From NCBI RefSeq assembly GCF_002165305.2, contig NZ_CP032286.1, forward strand, positions 3,100,001 to 3,164,000: a stretch of 64,000 bases of DNA, read 5' to 3'. The position numbers were made by a program, and so were the translations under genes. Position 1 is the stretch's first letter. Each line of letters opens with the position of its first letter. Of this stretch, positions 9,767 to 19,062 are shown one piece after another. The notes under the pieces were generated by a model. That model did no database searches, was not told where the DNA came from, and saw only the letters and a list, made by a program, of their open reading frames with translations. The stretch is from Acinetobacter sp. WCHA55 (GTDB lineage Bacteria > Pseudomonadota > Gammaproteobacteria > Pseudomonadales > Moraxellaceae).

Positions 9767-10202
9767 TTTAAACACACCCCAAATGATTATGGCATTTGAC
9801 TTCGGTACACAAAAAATGGGTATAGCCGTCGGTCAAGCACTGATTGAAAGTGCAACACCTTTGGCTTTGTTTCCCATGAAAGATGGCATTCCCAATTGGG
9901 ATGATTTACATAAAATTATCAAGCAATATCAACCCAATCTATTTTTAGTCGGTTTGCCGCTGAATATGGATGATAGTGAATCAGAACTCTCGGCCCGCGC
10001 GCGTAAATTTGCGCGTCGTTTACGTCATCAGACCAATATTGAAACGTGGATGGTGGATGAGCGTTTAAGTACTCGCTCTGCCCGTGATGAGTTAAGTCAT
10101 TACCAAACACAAGGGAGAGGGAAAAATCTCTCTGCAGATAGCCTTGCCGCTGCATTATTTATTGAAAGTTGGTATCGTGAACCCAAAGGACTTACTCCTT
10201 AG
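9759..10202 (+). CDS. ruvX: Putative pre-16S rRNA nuclease / Holliday-junction resolvase-like RuvX (YqgF)
   Basis: RNase H-fold protein; E. coli YqgF is implicated in 16S rRNA 5'-end maturation and was earlier named as a putative resolvase. The 147 residues contain the metal-binding start [15 protein letters not shown] (about 12-26), the VGLPLNMD strand, then [12 protein letters not shown] and a late Asp in the [12 protein letters not shown] helix. I prefer the ATG at 9759 (MPDLNTPQ) over the TTG two codons earlier; it overlaps the yqgE stop by eight bases, suggesting translational coupling. A bidirectional terminator follows after about 34 bases. Confidence 0.94.
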   Translation: MPDLNTPQMIMAFDFGTQKMGIAVGQALIESATPLALFPMKDGIPNWDDLHKIIKQYQPNLFLVGLPLNMDDSESELSARARKFARRLRHQTNIETWMVDERLSTRSARDELSHYQTQGRGKNLSADSLAAALFIESWYREPKGLTP

Positions 10203-10235
10203 TTCAAAGTCTATCGAAACATAGCGAATCATCTT

Positions 10236-10264
10236 AAAAAAGCATCCAATAAGGATGCTTTTTT
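10236..10264. terminator. Bidirectional terminator between ruvX and the HlyD-like gene
   Basis: A 7-bp stem AGCATCC/GGATGCT (10241-10247 with 10253-10259), flanked by five A and at least five T, between two converging genes. Confidence 0.85.
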
Positions 10265-10285
10265 AAGAGATGAAGAAAGACCAAT

Positions 10286-11299
10286 TCAGTGGCTCTTATC
10301 GATAATATGTACGGTCACAGTTCGCCCCGCAACAAATGCCAATTCATTCTTTGGAATTTCATCTAATGCAATTTTTACAGGAACGCGTTGCGCTAAACGC
10401 ACCCAACTAAAAGTTGGATTTACATTTGCCAGTAGACCTGTACTGGATGTTCGTTCACGATCTTCAATGCCGGAGGCAATGCCCTGCACATGACCTTTTA
10501 AACTTCCCGAATCACCCATCAACTGAATGGTTGCGGGAGCACCGAGATAAATTTTATTTAACTTGGTTTCTTCAAAATAGCCCACCACATAAAGTTGTGA
10601 ACGATCCAACAACGCCGCTACCGCTTGCCCCACTTTGACATAGTTGCCTGCTTTCATCTCAAAGTTAGACAATGTGCCATCGGCAGGTGCTACCACTTCG
10701 GAACGGTTCAAGTTTAATTCCGCCAAATGTAAATTAGTGGTCGAAACGTCAATGAGTGCCTGCTGCTGGGCAATATTAGCTTTGGCTTGCTGAATTGCAG
10801 CTTGCATTTGCTCCTGTTCGGCATGTGATTGATCTCTTACAGCAAACATCTGATCTTGTTCTTGTTTTGAAATTGCACCCTCCATTAAATTAGCATAGCG
10901 ATCTGCATTTTTATCAGCCAAAAGGCTATTGGCCTGTGACTTGACCCAGTTGGCTTTGCTTTGGAACAGCTCTGCTTCGGCGGCAGCCAAACTGGCTTTG
11001 GCTTTAGCCAAGTCTGATTTGGCTTGTTCGACATCCAATGCTTGACGTGCTACGTCAATTTTAAACAGCACTTGCCCTTTTCTTACCGTTTGATTGTCAC
11101 GTACCAAAACCTCAGTGACTAAACCTGAAACATCTGAAGAGACTTGAATCACATCACCTCGAATCCGCCCATCACGTGTCCACGGCTCAGCATTGTAGTA
11201 GTGCCAAAGATGAACGATTACCAAAATCGCAACAACCACGATGACAACTAAAGTTAAGGGTCGGCTGACTTTACGCCAATCAAAGGATGCCATGTTCAT
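10286..11299 (-). CDS. HlyD/AaeA-family efflux periplasmic adaptor
   Basis: Membrane-fusion protein thought to link an inner-membrane FUSC pump to the outer membrane. The 337 residues show one N-terminal membrane anchor (about 14-32), a lipoyl-like half motif (VSGLVTEVLVRDNQTVRKGQVLF), a long Ala/Gln-rich coiled-coil hairpin (about 85-190), a second lipoyl half (VVAPADGTLSNFEMKAGNYV) and a beta-barrel domain. It is the last gene of the FUSC-DUF1656-HlyD operon, as in aaeXAB-type aromatic-acid efflux systems. The family call is secure; the substrate (in E. coli AaeAB, hydroxybenzoates) is inferred only by analogy. Confidence 0.9.
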   Translation of the reverse strand: MNMASFDWRKVSRPLTLVVIVVVAILVIVHLWHYYNAEPWTRDGRIRGDVIQVSSDVSGLVTEVLVRDNQTVRKGQVLFKIDVARQALDVEQAKSDLAKAKASLAAAEAELFQSKANWVKSQANSLLADKNADRYANLMEGAISKQEQDQMFAVRDQSHAEQEQMQAAIQQAKANIAQQQALIDVSTTNLHLAELNLNRSEVVAPADGTLSNFEMKAGNYVKVGQAVAALLDRSQLYVVGYFEETKLNKIYLGAPATIQLMGDSGSLKGHVQGIASGIEDRERTSSTGLLANVNPTFSWVRLAQRVPVKIALDEIPKNELAFVAGRTVTVHIIDKSH

Positions 11300-11330
11300 T
11301 TTACCTCATTCATTTCAATCAAATGTGTGC

Positions 11331-11537
11331 TTAAGAAAAGCGCACGATAAAACCCCAATGGACTATGCCTAGCAGCGTGATATATAGACATAAATAAAAA
11401 ATACTGGGTAAAAAAATCCAACCTTTATCAACCCAAGGGTCAGTCACCCGCATGAGTAGCCTTAAACCGATGTAGGCCAAAAGTGCCTGAACGACCAAAA
11501 CAGGGACATATACGCCATAGATATTGAGTTCACCCAT
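11331..11537 (-). CDS. DUF1656 (AaeX-like) small membrane protein
   Basis: A 68-residue protein with two hydrophobic helices (about 10-28 and 42-64). The MGELNIYGVYVP start and the WGFIVRFS end are typical of DUF1656 proteins, found with FUSC/HlyD aromatic-acid efflux operons (AaeX in E. coli). It starts two bases after the FUSC stop and 31 bases before the HlyD gene, so the three are one transcript. Its molecular role is unknown even in E. coli. Confidence 0.88.
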   Translation of the reverse strand: MGELNIYGVYVPVLVVQALLAYIGLRLLMRVTDPWVDKGWIFLPSIFYLCLYITLLGIVHWGFIVRFS

Positions 11538-11539
11538 CG

Positions 11540-13621
11540 TTATGCTCCCAACAAACCGACTTGGGGCATTTCATCCCATGTCGCATGACACAAACTACTT
11601 TGAATATTATTTAGAGAAACCTGCAAACGACGTGCAATGCTCAAATCATCAATCTGTACCAATTCGGCTTGAATATCCTGAATTTTATCTAAAATGTCTT
11701 GCCTACACTTTGAGTCAGCCGTATGTCTCTCCTTGGCCTGAAAAAATACATCTATTTGGCTTTGTAATTTTTGTAAATGTCTAGTAAGGGTTGTATAGCC
11801 TGATAACTGATCCATTAATTCTTGTACTCGGGTCAAATCAATCACTGCACTGGACTCAATCAATGCCAAATTGATTTTTTGCTTCAGTACATCGGACTGT
11901 ACCAACTTGGTATTCAACACACCTATCCGATCCAACATACTACGCAAATGCACTCTAAACTCGACCCCATAAGGCAAATATAGCGCTTGTCGTATCGCTT
12001 TATAGTGTAAAGACAGGATTCGTTTGGCTGTAATGTCCGGCGACATCGCACGAACCAAATGAATCACATAGACAGAAATGATCGGACCAAGGACTGTACC
12101 AATCGAGGCATCAAAAAACGTTACTTGATCTAGGTGATAACGGTTTTGCAGGTTTAAGCCCATGACCACGCCCATCAATAAAGGCAACGCCAAACCTGTA
12201 AGTGGCGGATGTAAAAACAGCATCAGGCAGTACATACAAAAAGGGGCCAATACTATCGCTAACATCCAAAAAGCGCTGACTTGCGGGAAGATGCCATAAG
12301 CATAAATAAAGACAATAATCGCCGCATACAAACTGGCACGGATAAAAATTTTTAAGGCAGGAACGGGATTATCCATACTGGTGAGAATGCAAGCACAAAT
12401 AGCCGCCATTTCCGCCATCATAAAACCTGCTTTCCAGCCACTAACGATCCAAAATCCAGTCGCCACAATCACCACGATAAAAGCAGAAACGCCACCACGT
12501 ACTGCAACACCATGATCGCGATGTAAGTTAGGATAAGTCGTACTCATCGGGATCACTGTCGCAGGTAAACTGTCATCGCCTTGTTGAATACGTTGCCAAA
12601 TCAACTTAATGGCACGTATATTTTGAATAAAATGACGCACATCCATTTTTAGACTGGCCAATATGACTTGCTGCTGTGGCAAGGCACTGTCAAACACGTC
12701 TTGGAAACTCGACTCAAATTGTTCAGGCAAATGGTTTAGTTCTTGTTCTAAAATGGCTTGATCGCTTTGCAAAAACTCGACGATCTGCACATGCACTTTT
12801 TCTAAAGCAGGACGGTACGCAACATCAATGTGGTCTAGCTGCTGAATCCGCTCTGCCATCGCCACAAGATTGGTCACCAACATACTCAGTTGATGCAACA
12901 TTTCTTGTAAGGGTTTGGTCATGCCTTGTAATGCTGATTTTTCATAGCTCAAGTACACAGCCATCACATGAATATCGGCAATATCCCGCGTGATATGACT
13001 GAGCGTCGTGCTGTAATTAATGGCCTTAACATCATCTGTCAGGATTTGATCAAAAACCGCTCGGGTGTCTTGAAAAGTCTGTGAAACACGGGCTTTGACT
13101 ACGGGACCGATATGCATCGGAAACAGTACCGCATTCACCACGGCACTACACAGTACTCCCACCGTGATTTCGATAAAGCGCCCAATCGCCATATCAAACA
13201 TGGAGGTGATTTCAATGTTATAAATAATGTTGTAGCAAATAATGACTGTGGTATAGCCCGCCAACATAAAAATATAGCTACGCGGCGTCCGATCCAATAA
13301 TGAAAAATATAGGCAAAATCCGACCCACGTCGCCAAAAACAAGGTGAATAGTTCAGGGGTATTAATCAGATTTGGGGTAACCGCAAGTGAAACTATAGCG
13401 CCCAACAGCGTTCCCAAAACACGATATACGCTCTTTGAAGCGGCCATTCCAGTATAAGGATTGGCAATCACGAAGACCGTGCCTATAGCCCAAATGGGAT
13501 AAGCCAGATCTAAGGAAAATGCCACATACAGTGAGAGCATGCCTGCCAAAAAAGTTTTGCTCGCAAAAATCCAATCCAATTTATTTGGACGAAATGCGAT
13601 TAACTGTTTGGTCAGGAACAT
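11540..13621 (-). CDS. FUSC-family (AaeB-like) inner-membrane efflux transporter
   Basis: Inner-membrane pump of the fusaric-acid-resistance/AaeB family. The 693 residues show two hydrophobic bundles of about six helices (about 20-165 and 365-505), each followed by a soluble helical region (about 170-340 and 520-690). This is the duplicated FUSC layout and the usual length (E. coli AaeB 655). The N-terminal bundle includes LDLAYPIWAIGTVFVIANPY, the conserved first FUSC helix. It is the first gene of the operon and is read divergently from an IclR regulator, its most likely controller. Substrate unknown; aromatic acids are the family precedent. Confidence 0.9.
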   Translation of the reverse strand: MFLTKQLIAFRPNKLDWIFASKTFLAGMLSLYVAFSLDLAYPIWAIGTVFVIANPYTGMAASKSVYRVLGTLLGAIVSLAVTPNLINTPELFTLFLATWVGFCLYFSLLDRTPRSYIFMLAGYTTVIICYNIIYNIEITSMFDMAIGRFIEITVGVLCSAVVNAVLFPMHIGPVVKARVSQTFQDTRAVFDQILTDDVKAINYSTTLSHITRDIADIHVMAVYLSYEKSALQGMTKPLQEMLHQLSMLVTNLVAMAERIQQLDHIDVAYRPALEKVHVQIVEFLQSDQAILEQELNHLPEQFESSFQDVFDSALPQQQVILASLKMDVRHFIQNIRAIKLIWQRIQQGDDSLPATVIPMSTTYPNLHRDHGVAVRGGVSAFIVVIVATGFWIVSGWKAGFMMAEMAAICACILTSMDNPVPALKIFIRASLYAAIIVFIYAYGIFPQVSAFWMLAIVLAPFCMYCLMLFLHPPLTGLALPLLMGVVMGLNLQNRYHLDQVTFFDASIGTVLGPIISVYVIHLVRAMSPDITAKRILSLHYKAIRQALYLPYGVEFRVHLRSMLDRIGVLNTKLVQSDVLKQKINLALIESSAVIDLTRVQELMDQLSGYTTLTRHLQKLQSQIDVFFQAKERHTADSKCRQDILDKIQDIQAELVQIDDLSIARRLQVSLNNIQSSLCHATWDEMPQVGLLGA

Positions 13622-14066
13622 AAATCATCTCTAAATGCGCTAAATGACAACATCTACAGGATTCTTCAACGCAGTATTGCTCAAGCAAACAGCAACACTT
13701 CATCCTCACCAGAAGCGAAAACGAATCAAAAATAATTCCAATAAATGAAGTCTTTTACAGACATGGGCAAAGACAGCACCATGTGACAGGAAAGAAAACG
13801 CTCAAAAAAATAATGAAACATTATTCATTAAAAGACATTTCTATATACATTTTTCCAAAATTAATTATTTTTGTCAATCAAAATATCTCTATGTGATAAT
13901 ACAATATTTTTTTATCTGTGTTTTATCGCTTGTTTTTCAGATCAATTCTGCATATTAAAAGTTTCTCAAGCCTTCTGCGTAAACAGAAAACCATGTCAAA
14001 GTTATGTGTTTTTTGTTATATAGTCACTATTGCTCAGATAGATAATTTTTGACTCAGTAGGTTGTT
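13622..14066. promoter_or_regulatory. Divergent control region between the FUSC operon and the iclR-type gene
   Basis: About 445 AT-rich bases with no plausible gene. It must carry the promoters of the efflux operon (leftward) and the regulator (rightward), and probably the regulator's operator. I could not pick out a convincing palindromic operator by eye. Confidence 0.5.
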
Positions 14067-14837
14067 ATGGCACTTTCAAGTTTTGGTAAAATTCTCACTG
14101 TCTTAGGCCTCTTTTCTGTGTCACGCCCGATTATCAATGTCGATACTATCAGTGCCGAACTGGGGCTTTCACAACCTACAAGTTATCGCTACTTAAAAGA
14201 ATTGGTGTCCGCAGGACTTTTACAGCGCTTAAGTGGAACTAGCGGCGACTATACTTTGGGTTCTCAAATTGCCGTTTTGGACTATATCTCTCGCACCACA
14301 GACCCTCTCTTACAAATCAGCATTCCTTTTATGCAAGACATTGTTGAGCGAACAGAGTTTTGCTGCATCCTGACCCAACTCAACGCAGAGCACTGTATTG
14401 ACCTGTATGGTGAAGTTTTTAAAGACCTTGAGATATTTTCCTATGGGCGCGGTTGCCCACGTCCCGTGTATTTAGGTTCATCGCCGAAAGTGGTGATTTC
14501 ACAGCTTAGTAAAGCCAAAATTATTCAATATTATCAAAAATTTGCTACTCAACTGGCCGAGGTCAATTTTGCCGCGAGCCAAGACGAATTTTTACAGAAA
14601 ATGAAAGCCATTAAGAAACAGGGCTATTATTTTTCCAATGGCGAATTTGACCCCAACCTTGCCAGTCTTTCCGTACCTGTCAAATTTTCACCCAAAGATA
14701 CGCCGTTGGCACTGACCTTATTGGCTTCGAAAAACCGATTTGAATTTGTCGATCTGAAAAAAATGGTCGAAATATTAAGACATAGCGCCTTACAGATCGA
14801 ACAGAAATGCCATCTGCTGCATAATATTGAGACCTAA
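14067..14837 (+). CDS. IclR-family transcriptional regulator
   Basis: DNA-binding regulator of 256 residues. The N-terminal winged helix-turn-helix (about 5-65) contains DTISAELGLSQPTSYRYLKEL; the C-terminal IclR effector domain (about 80-250) senses a small molecule. IclR members often control catabolism or export of aromatic compounds. Here the gene diverges from a FUSC/HlyD efflux operon, so control of that operon is the simplest inference. In E. coli the analogous regulator AaeR is a LysR protein, so this would be a regulator replacement. It ends eight bases before the converging alkB gene. Confidence 0.9.
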   Translation: MALSSFGKILTVLGLFSVSRPIINVDTISAELGLSQPTSYRYLKELVSAGLLQRLSGTSGDYTLGSQIAVLDYISRTTDPLLQISIPFMQDIVERTEFCCILTQLNAEHCIDLYGEVFKDLEIFSYGRGCPRPVYLGSSPKVVISQLSKAKIIQYYQKFATQLAEVNFAASQDEFLQKMKAIKKQGYYFSNGEFDPNLASLSVPVKFSPKDTPLALTLLASKNRFEFVDLKKMVEILRHSALQIEQKCHLLHNIET

Positions 14838-14844
14838 ATTTTAT

Positions 14845-15477
14845 TCAGCCTTGCTGTGCGGGATAGAAATAGCGAAAGGTTAAATTCAGTCGTGGCTCAG
14901 TGATTTTGCTGGATTTCATCAACGCATGTTTCCAGTAGCGCTGAGTCTGCCCACGCATTACGATCAATTGCCCACTGTGTAGCATAAGCTCAACTTTTTC
15001 CTGTTTAAACTTGTGCTTAAAGCAAAACTTACGGGTTGCACCAAAACTGAGTGAGGCAATCACCACATTGTCTTGCTGCGGCGAACGTAATGAAGGTTCA
15101 TCATCACTATGCCAGCCCACAGCTTGGCTACCATTTTCATATAAATTGGCTAAACATGAATTAAATGGATGTCCCACCAGTTGCTCAATATGCTGTTTTA
15201 AACGAAACAAAGCAGGATTCCACAACAGTGCTTGCTTGGCACTCCCCGAATAGTGATATTGATACTCAGCATCGCCATACCACACCACTTTTCGTTCCGT
15301 GACATAACGTTTGCCATGTAACACGACCTCGTCAGGTTGCCATGCCAAATGCGCTAAAAAATAATCCAAATATTTCGCACTTTGCTCCGCAGTTAAAATC
15401 AAGCCCAAATCTTGCACCTGTCCATCACATGGGAGCACGTTTGCTTGCGGTTCAGGACTAAACAGATCTAAGGTCAT
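14845..15477 (-). CDS. alkB: AlkB-type Fe(II)/2-oxoglutarate DNA repair dioxygenase
   Basis: Oxidative demethylase that directly reverses 1-methyladenine and 3-methylcytosine lesions. The 210 residues hold the double-stranded beta-helix core: the iron ligands in VGWHSDDEPSL (HxD), a distal His in RYWKHALMKS, and the 2-oxoglutarate-binding Arg in PRLNLTFRYF. NLYENGSQAVG precedes the HxD motif as in the AlkB/ALKBH2-like group. GAGGAGGG lies before the ATG. It resembles the shorter AlkB2 type rather than the Ada-regulated E. coli AlkB; which lesions it repairs cannot be told from sequence. Confidence 0.92.
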   Translation of the reverse strand: MTLDLFSPEPQANVLPCDGQVQDLGLILTAEQSAKYLDYFLAHLAWQPDEVVLHGKRYVTERKVVWYGDAEYQYHYSGSAKQALLWNPALFRLKQHIEQLVGHPFNSCLANLYENGSQAVGWHSDDEPSLRSPQQDNVVIASLSFGATRKFCFKHKFKQEKVELMLHSGQLIVMRGQTQRYWKHALMKSSKITEPRLNLTFRYFYPAQQG

Positions 15478-15605
15478 GACTTTCCCTCCTCTGCAAACAG
15501 TTTAACTGAATTTAGAACGACACAAATCAAAACAAAGTCACAGCTTGTCGCCTAACCGCCTTATGCATACACTCATGTGAACTTTCACAATAAAAAGAAG
15601 CATGT

Positions 15606-17408
15606 ATGAACCTTTGGCAGTTGTTTCAAAAGCTTCGCCCCTTTGTCCACCCCTATCGGATATTGGTGATTGCGACCTTGATCCTGACGCTCATTGGTTC
15701 CTTCACCGCGCAGGTCAATGCCCTGACTTTGCAATATGCCGTCGACAGTATCAACCGTCTGGTCGAACAAGGCCAAGGACTGACCGAAGGCCTACACATT
15801 TTGATCACTATTTCTGTGATTTTACTCAGCAAAGAAATCATCAGTGCCTTGGTGCAGTTTGGTCAAAAGTTTTATGGGGAAAAACTGCGCATTCTGGTAT
15901 CACAAGACTTAGCGCAAAGTATTATTGAAAAATTCCTGAACTATCGTTTGACCTTTTTTAATGCCGATCAGAACCAAGCGGGTAAGCTACAAACGCGAAT
16001 TGACCGTGGCATTGGTTCGCTCACCCGTCTCATACAAATCTTTTTTATTGATATTTTACCGCTCTTTAGCAGTGCGATTGTGGCTCTGGGACTGATGTAC
16101 TATGCCAATGCTTATGTCGGTTTGGTGGCGACCTGTATTATCCCAATTTACTTTTGGCTGACCTTCCAACAAGCTAAGAAACTGGGGGGATGGCGGCGCA
16201 ATCTACGTGATGGTCGTGAAAAAAAGAGCCAAGGCATTCTCAGTATTATCCAGTCAATTAGCGTGATTAAGTCCTTTAACCGAGAGTCCATTGAGTCCAC
16301 CAAACAACTGAAACTGCAAAAAGCACTGACCGAAAACCAGATGCAAACACGGCAGCTCAGTTTTTTATTTGATGGCTTAAAGGCATTTATTGAACAAATC
16401 GGGATTGTGCTGATTATCATCCTCACGGCGTACTTTGTACTCGATGGACAGATGAGCATCGGGATGATCATGTTTCATATTTTATTGTTCAATAATGTCT
16501 CCGCACCCATTCGTTCATTGCACCGTATTTATGATGAAGTGAATGATGCGATGATTTACGCTGAAAGCTTTTTTAAAATTTTAGAAGCCGATGATGAAAT
16601 CGAGCAAAGTGGTACGCTCAAACCCTCAATTCAAGGTAAGTTCACCTTAAAGCATGTCGATTTTTTCTATCCCAATGGTCATCATGCATTAAAGCAAATC
16701 AACATGGAAATTCGACCGAATAAAATCACAGCGTTGGTCGGTTTATCGGGCGCAGGCAAATCCACTTTAATTAGCTTATTGGATAAGTTTCATCAGCCTG
16801 ATGCAGGAAAAATTGAGCTCGATGGGATTGATCTACAAGACATAAACACCGCCTATTTACGTGATCACATTGGTCTCGTCTTACAGAAAAATCACATTTT
16901 CCAAGGCAGTATTTTAGACAATATTCGTTATGGAAAAATCAATGCCACAGATGATGAAGTCTACGTTGCCGCAGAAAAAGCGTCCATTCACAAGCAAATT
17001 CTTCAATTGCCCGAAACCTATCAATCCGATGCCCTGATGCTCTCAGGCGGGCAACAACAACGCATTGCGCTGGCACGCATGTTCCTCAAAAACCCACCGA
17101 TTATTTTTCTAGATGAGCCAACCGCCAGCCTCGATGCGATTGCTAGCGAGCAGATTAAACATAGCCTCGATCAGATCAAACAAGGGCGAACGGTGATTAT
17201 TATTTCACATAGTTTGTCGCAAATTATTGATGCTGATTATACCTATGTGATGAAAGAAGGCTATATTGCTGAACATGGAGAACATGAAGCACTGTACCGT
17301 CAGGAAGGCGTTTATAAAGAAATTTTTGATGCGATGGCCAAGAGCCTAAATATTGAAAAAATTGCCAAAACGTTTGAAGATGATACTGAGGAAGAAACGC
17401 ATAGTTAA
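15606..17408 (+). CDS. ABC exporter, fused permease and ATPase
   Basis: Half-transporter of 600 residues that should work as a homodimer in the inner membrane. The N-terminal exporter domain (about 15-310) has six hydrophobic helices. The C-terminal ATPase (about 345-580) has Walker A GLSGAGKST (about 379), the signature LSGGQQQRIALARM (about 481), Walker B IIFLDEPTASLD (about 502) and the switch IISHSLSQ (about 537). The general architecture is MsbA/lipid or multidrug-like, but nothing identifies a substrate. The ATG at 15606 is used; the one at 15602 is in another frame. It stands alone with its own promoter region. Confidence 0.9.
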   Translation: MNLWQLFQKLRPFVHPYRILVIATLILTLIGSFTAQVNALTLQYAVDSINRLVEQGQGLTEGLHILITISVILLSKEIISALVQFGQKFYGEKLRILVSQDLAQSIIEKFLNYRLTFFNADQNQAGKLQTRIDRGIGSLTRLIQIFFIDILPLFSSAIVALGLMYYANAYVGLVATCIIPIYFWLTFQQAKKLGGWRRNLRDGREKKSQGILSIIQSISVIKSFNRESIESTKQLKLQKALTENQMQTRQLSFLFDGLKAFIEQIGIVLIIILTAYFVLDGQMSIGMIMFHILLFNNVSAPIRSLHRIYDEVNDAMIYAESFFKILEADDEIEQSGTLKPSIQGKFTLKHVDFFYPNGHHALKQINMEIRPNKITALVGLSGAGKSTLISLLDKFHQPDAGKIELDGIDLQDINTAYLRDHIGLVLQKNHIFQGSILDNIRYGKINATDDEVYVAAEKASIHKQILQLPETYQSDALMLSGGQQQRIALARMFLKNPPIIFLDEPTASLDAIASEQIKHSLDQIKQGRTVIIISHSLSQIIDADYTYVMKEGYIAEHGEHEALYRQEGVYKEIFDAMAKSLNIEKIAKTFEDDTEEETHS

Positions 17409-17422
17409 CTTCTCTTCGATAT

Positions 17423-17446
17423 AAAAAAAGCTCCCTCAGGAGCTTT
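17423..17446 (-). terminator. Intrinsic terminator between pgsA and the ABC exporter gene
   Basis: Stem AAAGCTCC/GGAGCTTT (17427-17434 with 17439-17446), loop CTCA, flanked by seven A on the left. This gives a U-tract for the minus-strand pgsA transcript; it may also slow the converging exporter transcript. Confidence 0.8.
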
Positions 17447-17458
17447 GTGACATCTCAA

Positions 17459-18058
17459 TTAAGGCTGTTTTAAATATGGCCAAGCTGCCTTGAGATAAAT
17501 AAACATCGACCACAAAGTCAGAATTACTGCGGTATACAACAATGCATAAGCCAACATTTCAAGCGGTTGCCAATTCAGTAAGAACACGGTAATTGCAATC
17601 ATCTGAAAAGCGGTTTTATATTTTCCAACCGTAGATACGGCTACATTGGTACGTGCACCTAATTCCGCCATCCATTCACGCAGTGCTGACACCGTAATTT
17701 CACGGGAAATAATCACAATCGCCGCAAATGCCATCGAAATTTCAGGTTTCCACTGCACCAATACAATCAGTGCAGCTGCCACCATCAGCTTATCCGCCAC
17801 AGGGTCTAAGAAACGTCCAAATGCAGAAGTCTGATTTAAAGTCCGCGCCAAATAACCATCGAACCAATCTGTCACCGCAGCAACAACAAAAATAGACGTC
17901 AATAAAATATGACGAGACATATTGCCAGCGTGTTCAGCAATACCCATTACAGGAGGCCAATAAGCCACCAATAAGAAGACCGGAATTAGGGCAATACGCG
18001 CCAAGGTCAAGATGTTTGGAATATTCAGGATTCGACCTGCTGTCATAGACACCGCCAA
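17459..18058 (-). CDS. pgsA: CDP-diacylglycerol-glycerol-3-phosphate 3-phosphatidyltransferase
   Basis: Inner-membrane enzyme making phosphatidylglycerol phosphate, the committed step to phosphatidylglycerol and cardiolipin. The 199 residues contain the CDP-alcohol phosphotransferase motif DWFDGYLARTLNQTSAFGRFLDPVADK as D..DG..AR...G..LD..AD (about 64-90), with several hydrophobic helices. I used the TTG start at 18058 because AAGGGG sits about five bases upstream; an ATG at 18046 (MTAGRILNIPN) is the alternative and lacks a well-placed ribosome site. In many gammaproteobacteria pgsA directly follows uvrC; here a thioesterase gene lies between them. Confidence 0.93.
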   Translation of the reverse strand: MAVSMTAGRILNIPNILTLARIALIPVFLLVAYWPPVMGIAEHAGNMSRHILLTSIFVVAAVTDWFDGYLARTLNQTSAFGRFLDPVADKLMVAAALIVLVQWKPEISMAFAAIVIISREITVSALREWMAELGARTNVAVSTVGKYKTAFQMIAITVFLLNWQPLEMLAYALLYTAVILTLWSMFIYLKAAWPYLKQP

Positions 18059-18154
18059 TTTTTCCCCTTCATGCGCGATGAAACCATCGATCTATTTTCG
18101 CATGCGACTCATCGTAATTAGGCCTCACTTTATACGAATTGAGGTACAGTGTCA

Positions 18155-18949
18155 CTAGGCAAACACGGTTACTGTTTGCCGTGAGATGGCGATTAAACGG
18201 TTTTCTGCATCCCATAAATAAGCAGACTCCGTCGAATAGCCGTCTGCTGCATATTGCGTTTCAACTTGAAATTTCATCCAATCATGTAACTGATTTTTCA
18301 GCGGATGCACATAGGTCAAATGCCAGGTCAACGAACTTGCAGGTGCCATCGTTTTAAACATGGGCAAGACGCCTGGTGGCCAAATGTCCATCGACACCAT
18401 CAAGTCTGCCACAGTCATGTCACGATTTTCATGCAAATTGGGGTTAAAACGATACCAGCCTGAAAAGTCAGGTTTTGGACTGGCTGTACACGGATACTGC
18501 CCTGTCACCCACACCATATCCAGCTGCCTAAAGCACTCGGGTGCAAGTGGATGATGCGGTGCGGTTGTCAGACCTTCAACCGATGGAAACGTTGGCGCTA
18601 CAGGTTCTTGATGCACATGAATACTCGATTCACGCTGAGTCCCGAAGCTTGCCACTAAAATACTTTGAACCGCATCATCCTGCCATAAGCGTACTTCCAA
18701 AGTAGTCACTGACTTGCCTTGACGTAGAATCTCGCTGGTTAAACGAACTTTGCCCTGCTGTATTGGCCCAACAAAAGTTACGCTACAACTGAGTAAATGT
18801 TTCGTATCATCAGCAACAGTCAACAATGCTTTTTGCATCATTAAACCTGCGACTAGTCCCCCATAAATCGTGCGTCCTTGCAACCAACCTGTGGGTATAT
18901 CAATCCATTCTTGTTCTGCTAAAGCTTGATAAATGTGTTGAAGCGACAT
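18155..18949 (-). CDS. TesB-like double-hotdog acyl-CoA thioesterase
   Basis: Probable cytosolic acyl-CoA hydrolase of 264 residues with two tandem hotdog folds (about 1-110 and 140-264; acyl-CoA thioesterase family with 4HBT_3-type domain). The N-terminal half has WLQGRTIYGGLVAGLMMQKA, which matches the GG.V.GQ-type helix of TesB-like enzymes. The second half has the LTWHLTYVHPL strand and ends RLIAISRQTVTV. Physiological substrate unknown. It lies between uvrC and pgsA on the same strand, about 100 bases from each, so readthrough is possible but the spacing suggests its own promoter. Confidence 0.82.
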   Translation of the reverse strand: MSLQHIYQALAEQEWIDIPTGWLQGRTIYGGLVAGLMMQKALLTVADDTKHLLSCSVTFVGPIQQGKVRLTSEILRQGKSVTTLEVRLWQDDAVQSILVASFGTQRESSIHVHQEPVAPTFPSVEGLTTAPHHPLAPECFRQLDMVWVTGQYPCTASPKPDFSGWYRFNPNLHENRDMTVADLMVSMDIWPPGVLPMFKTMAPASSLTWHLTYVHPLKNQLHDWMKFQVETQYAADGYSTESAYLWDAENRLIAISRQTVTVFA

Positions 18950-19062
18950 GTGGCATCCTTGTTTTAAATTCCATCCATATCTTTACAACACAATTCAACC
19001 AATGTGAATGATCAATGACCCATGGGTCAATAAGCACTTTTGCCATCGCAGTGGATGCTGTT

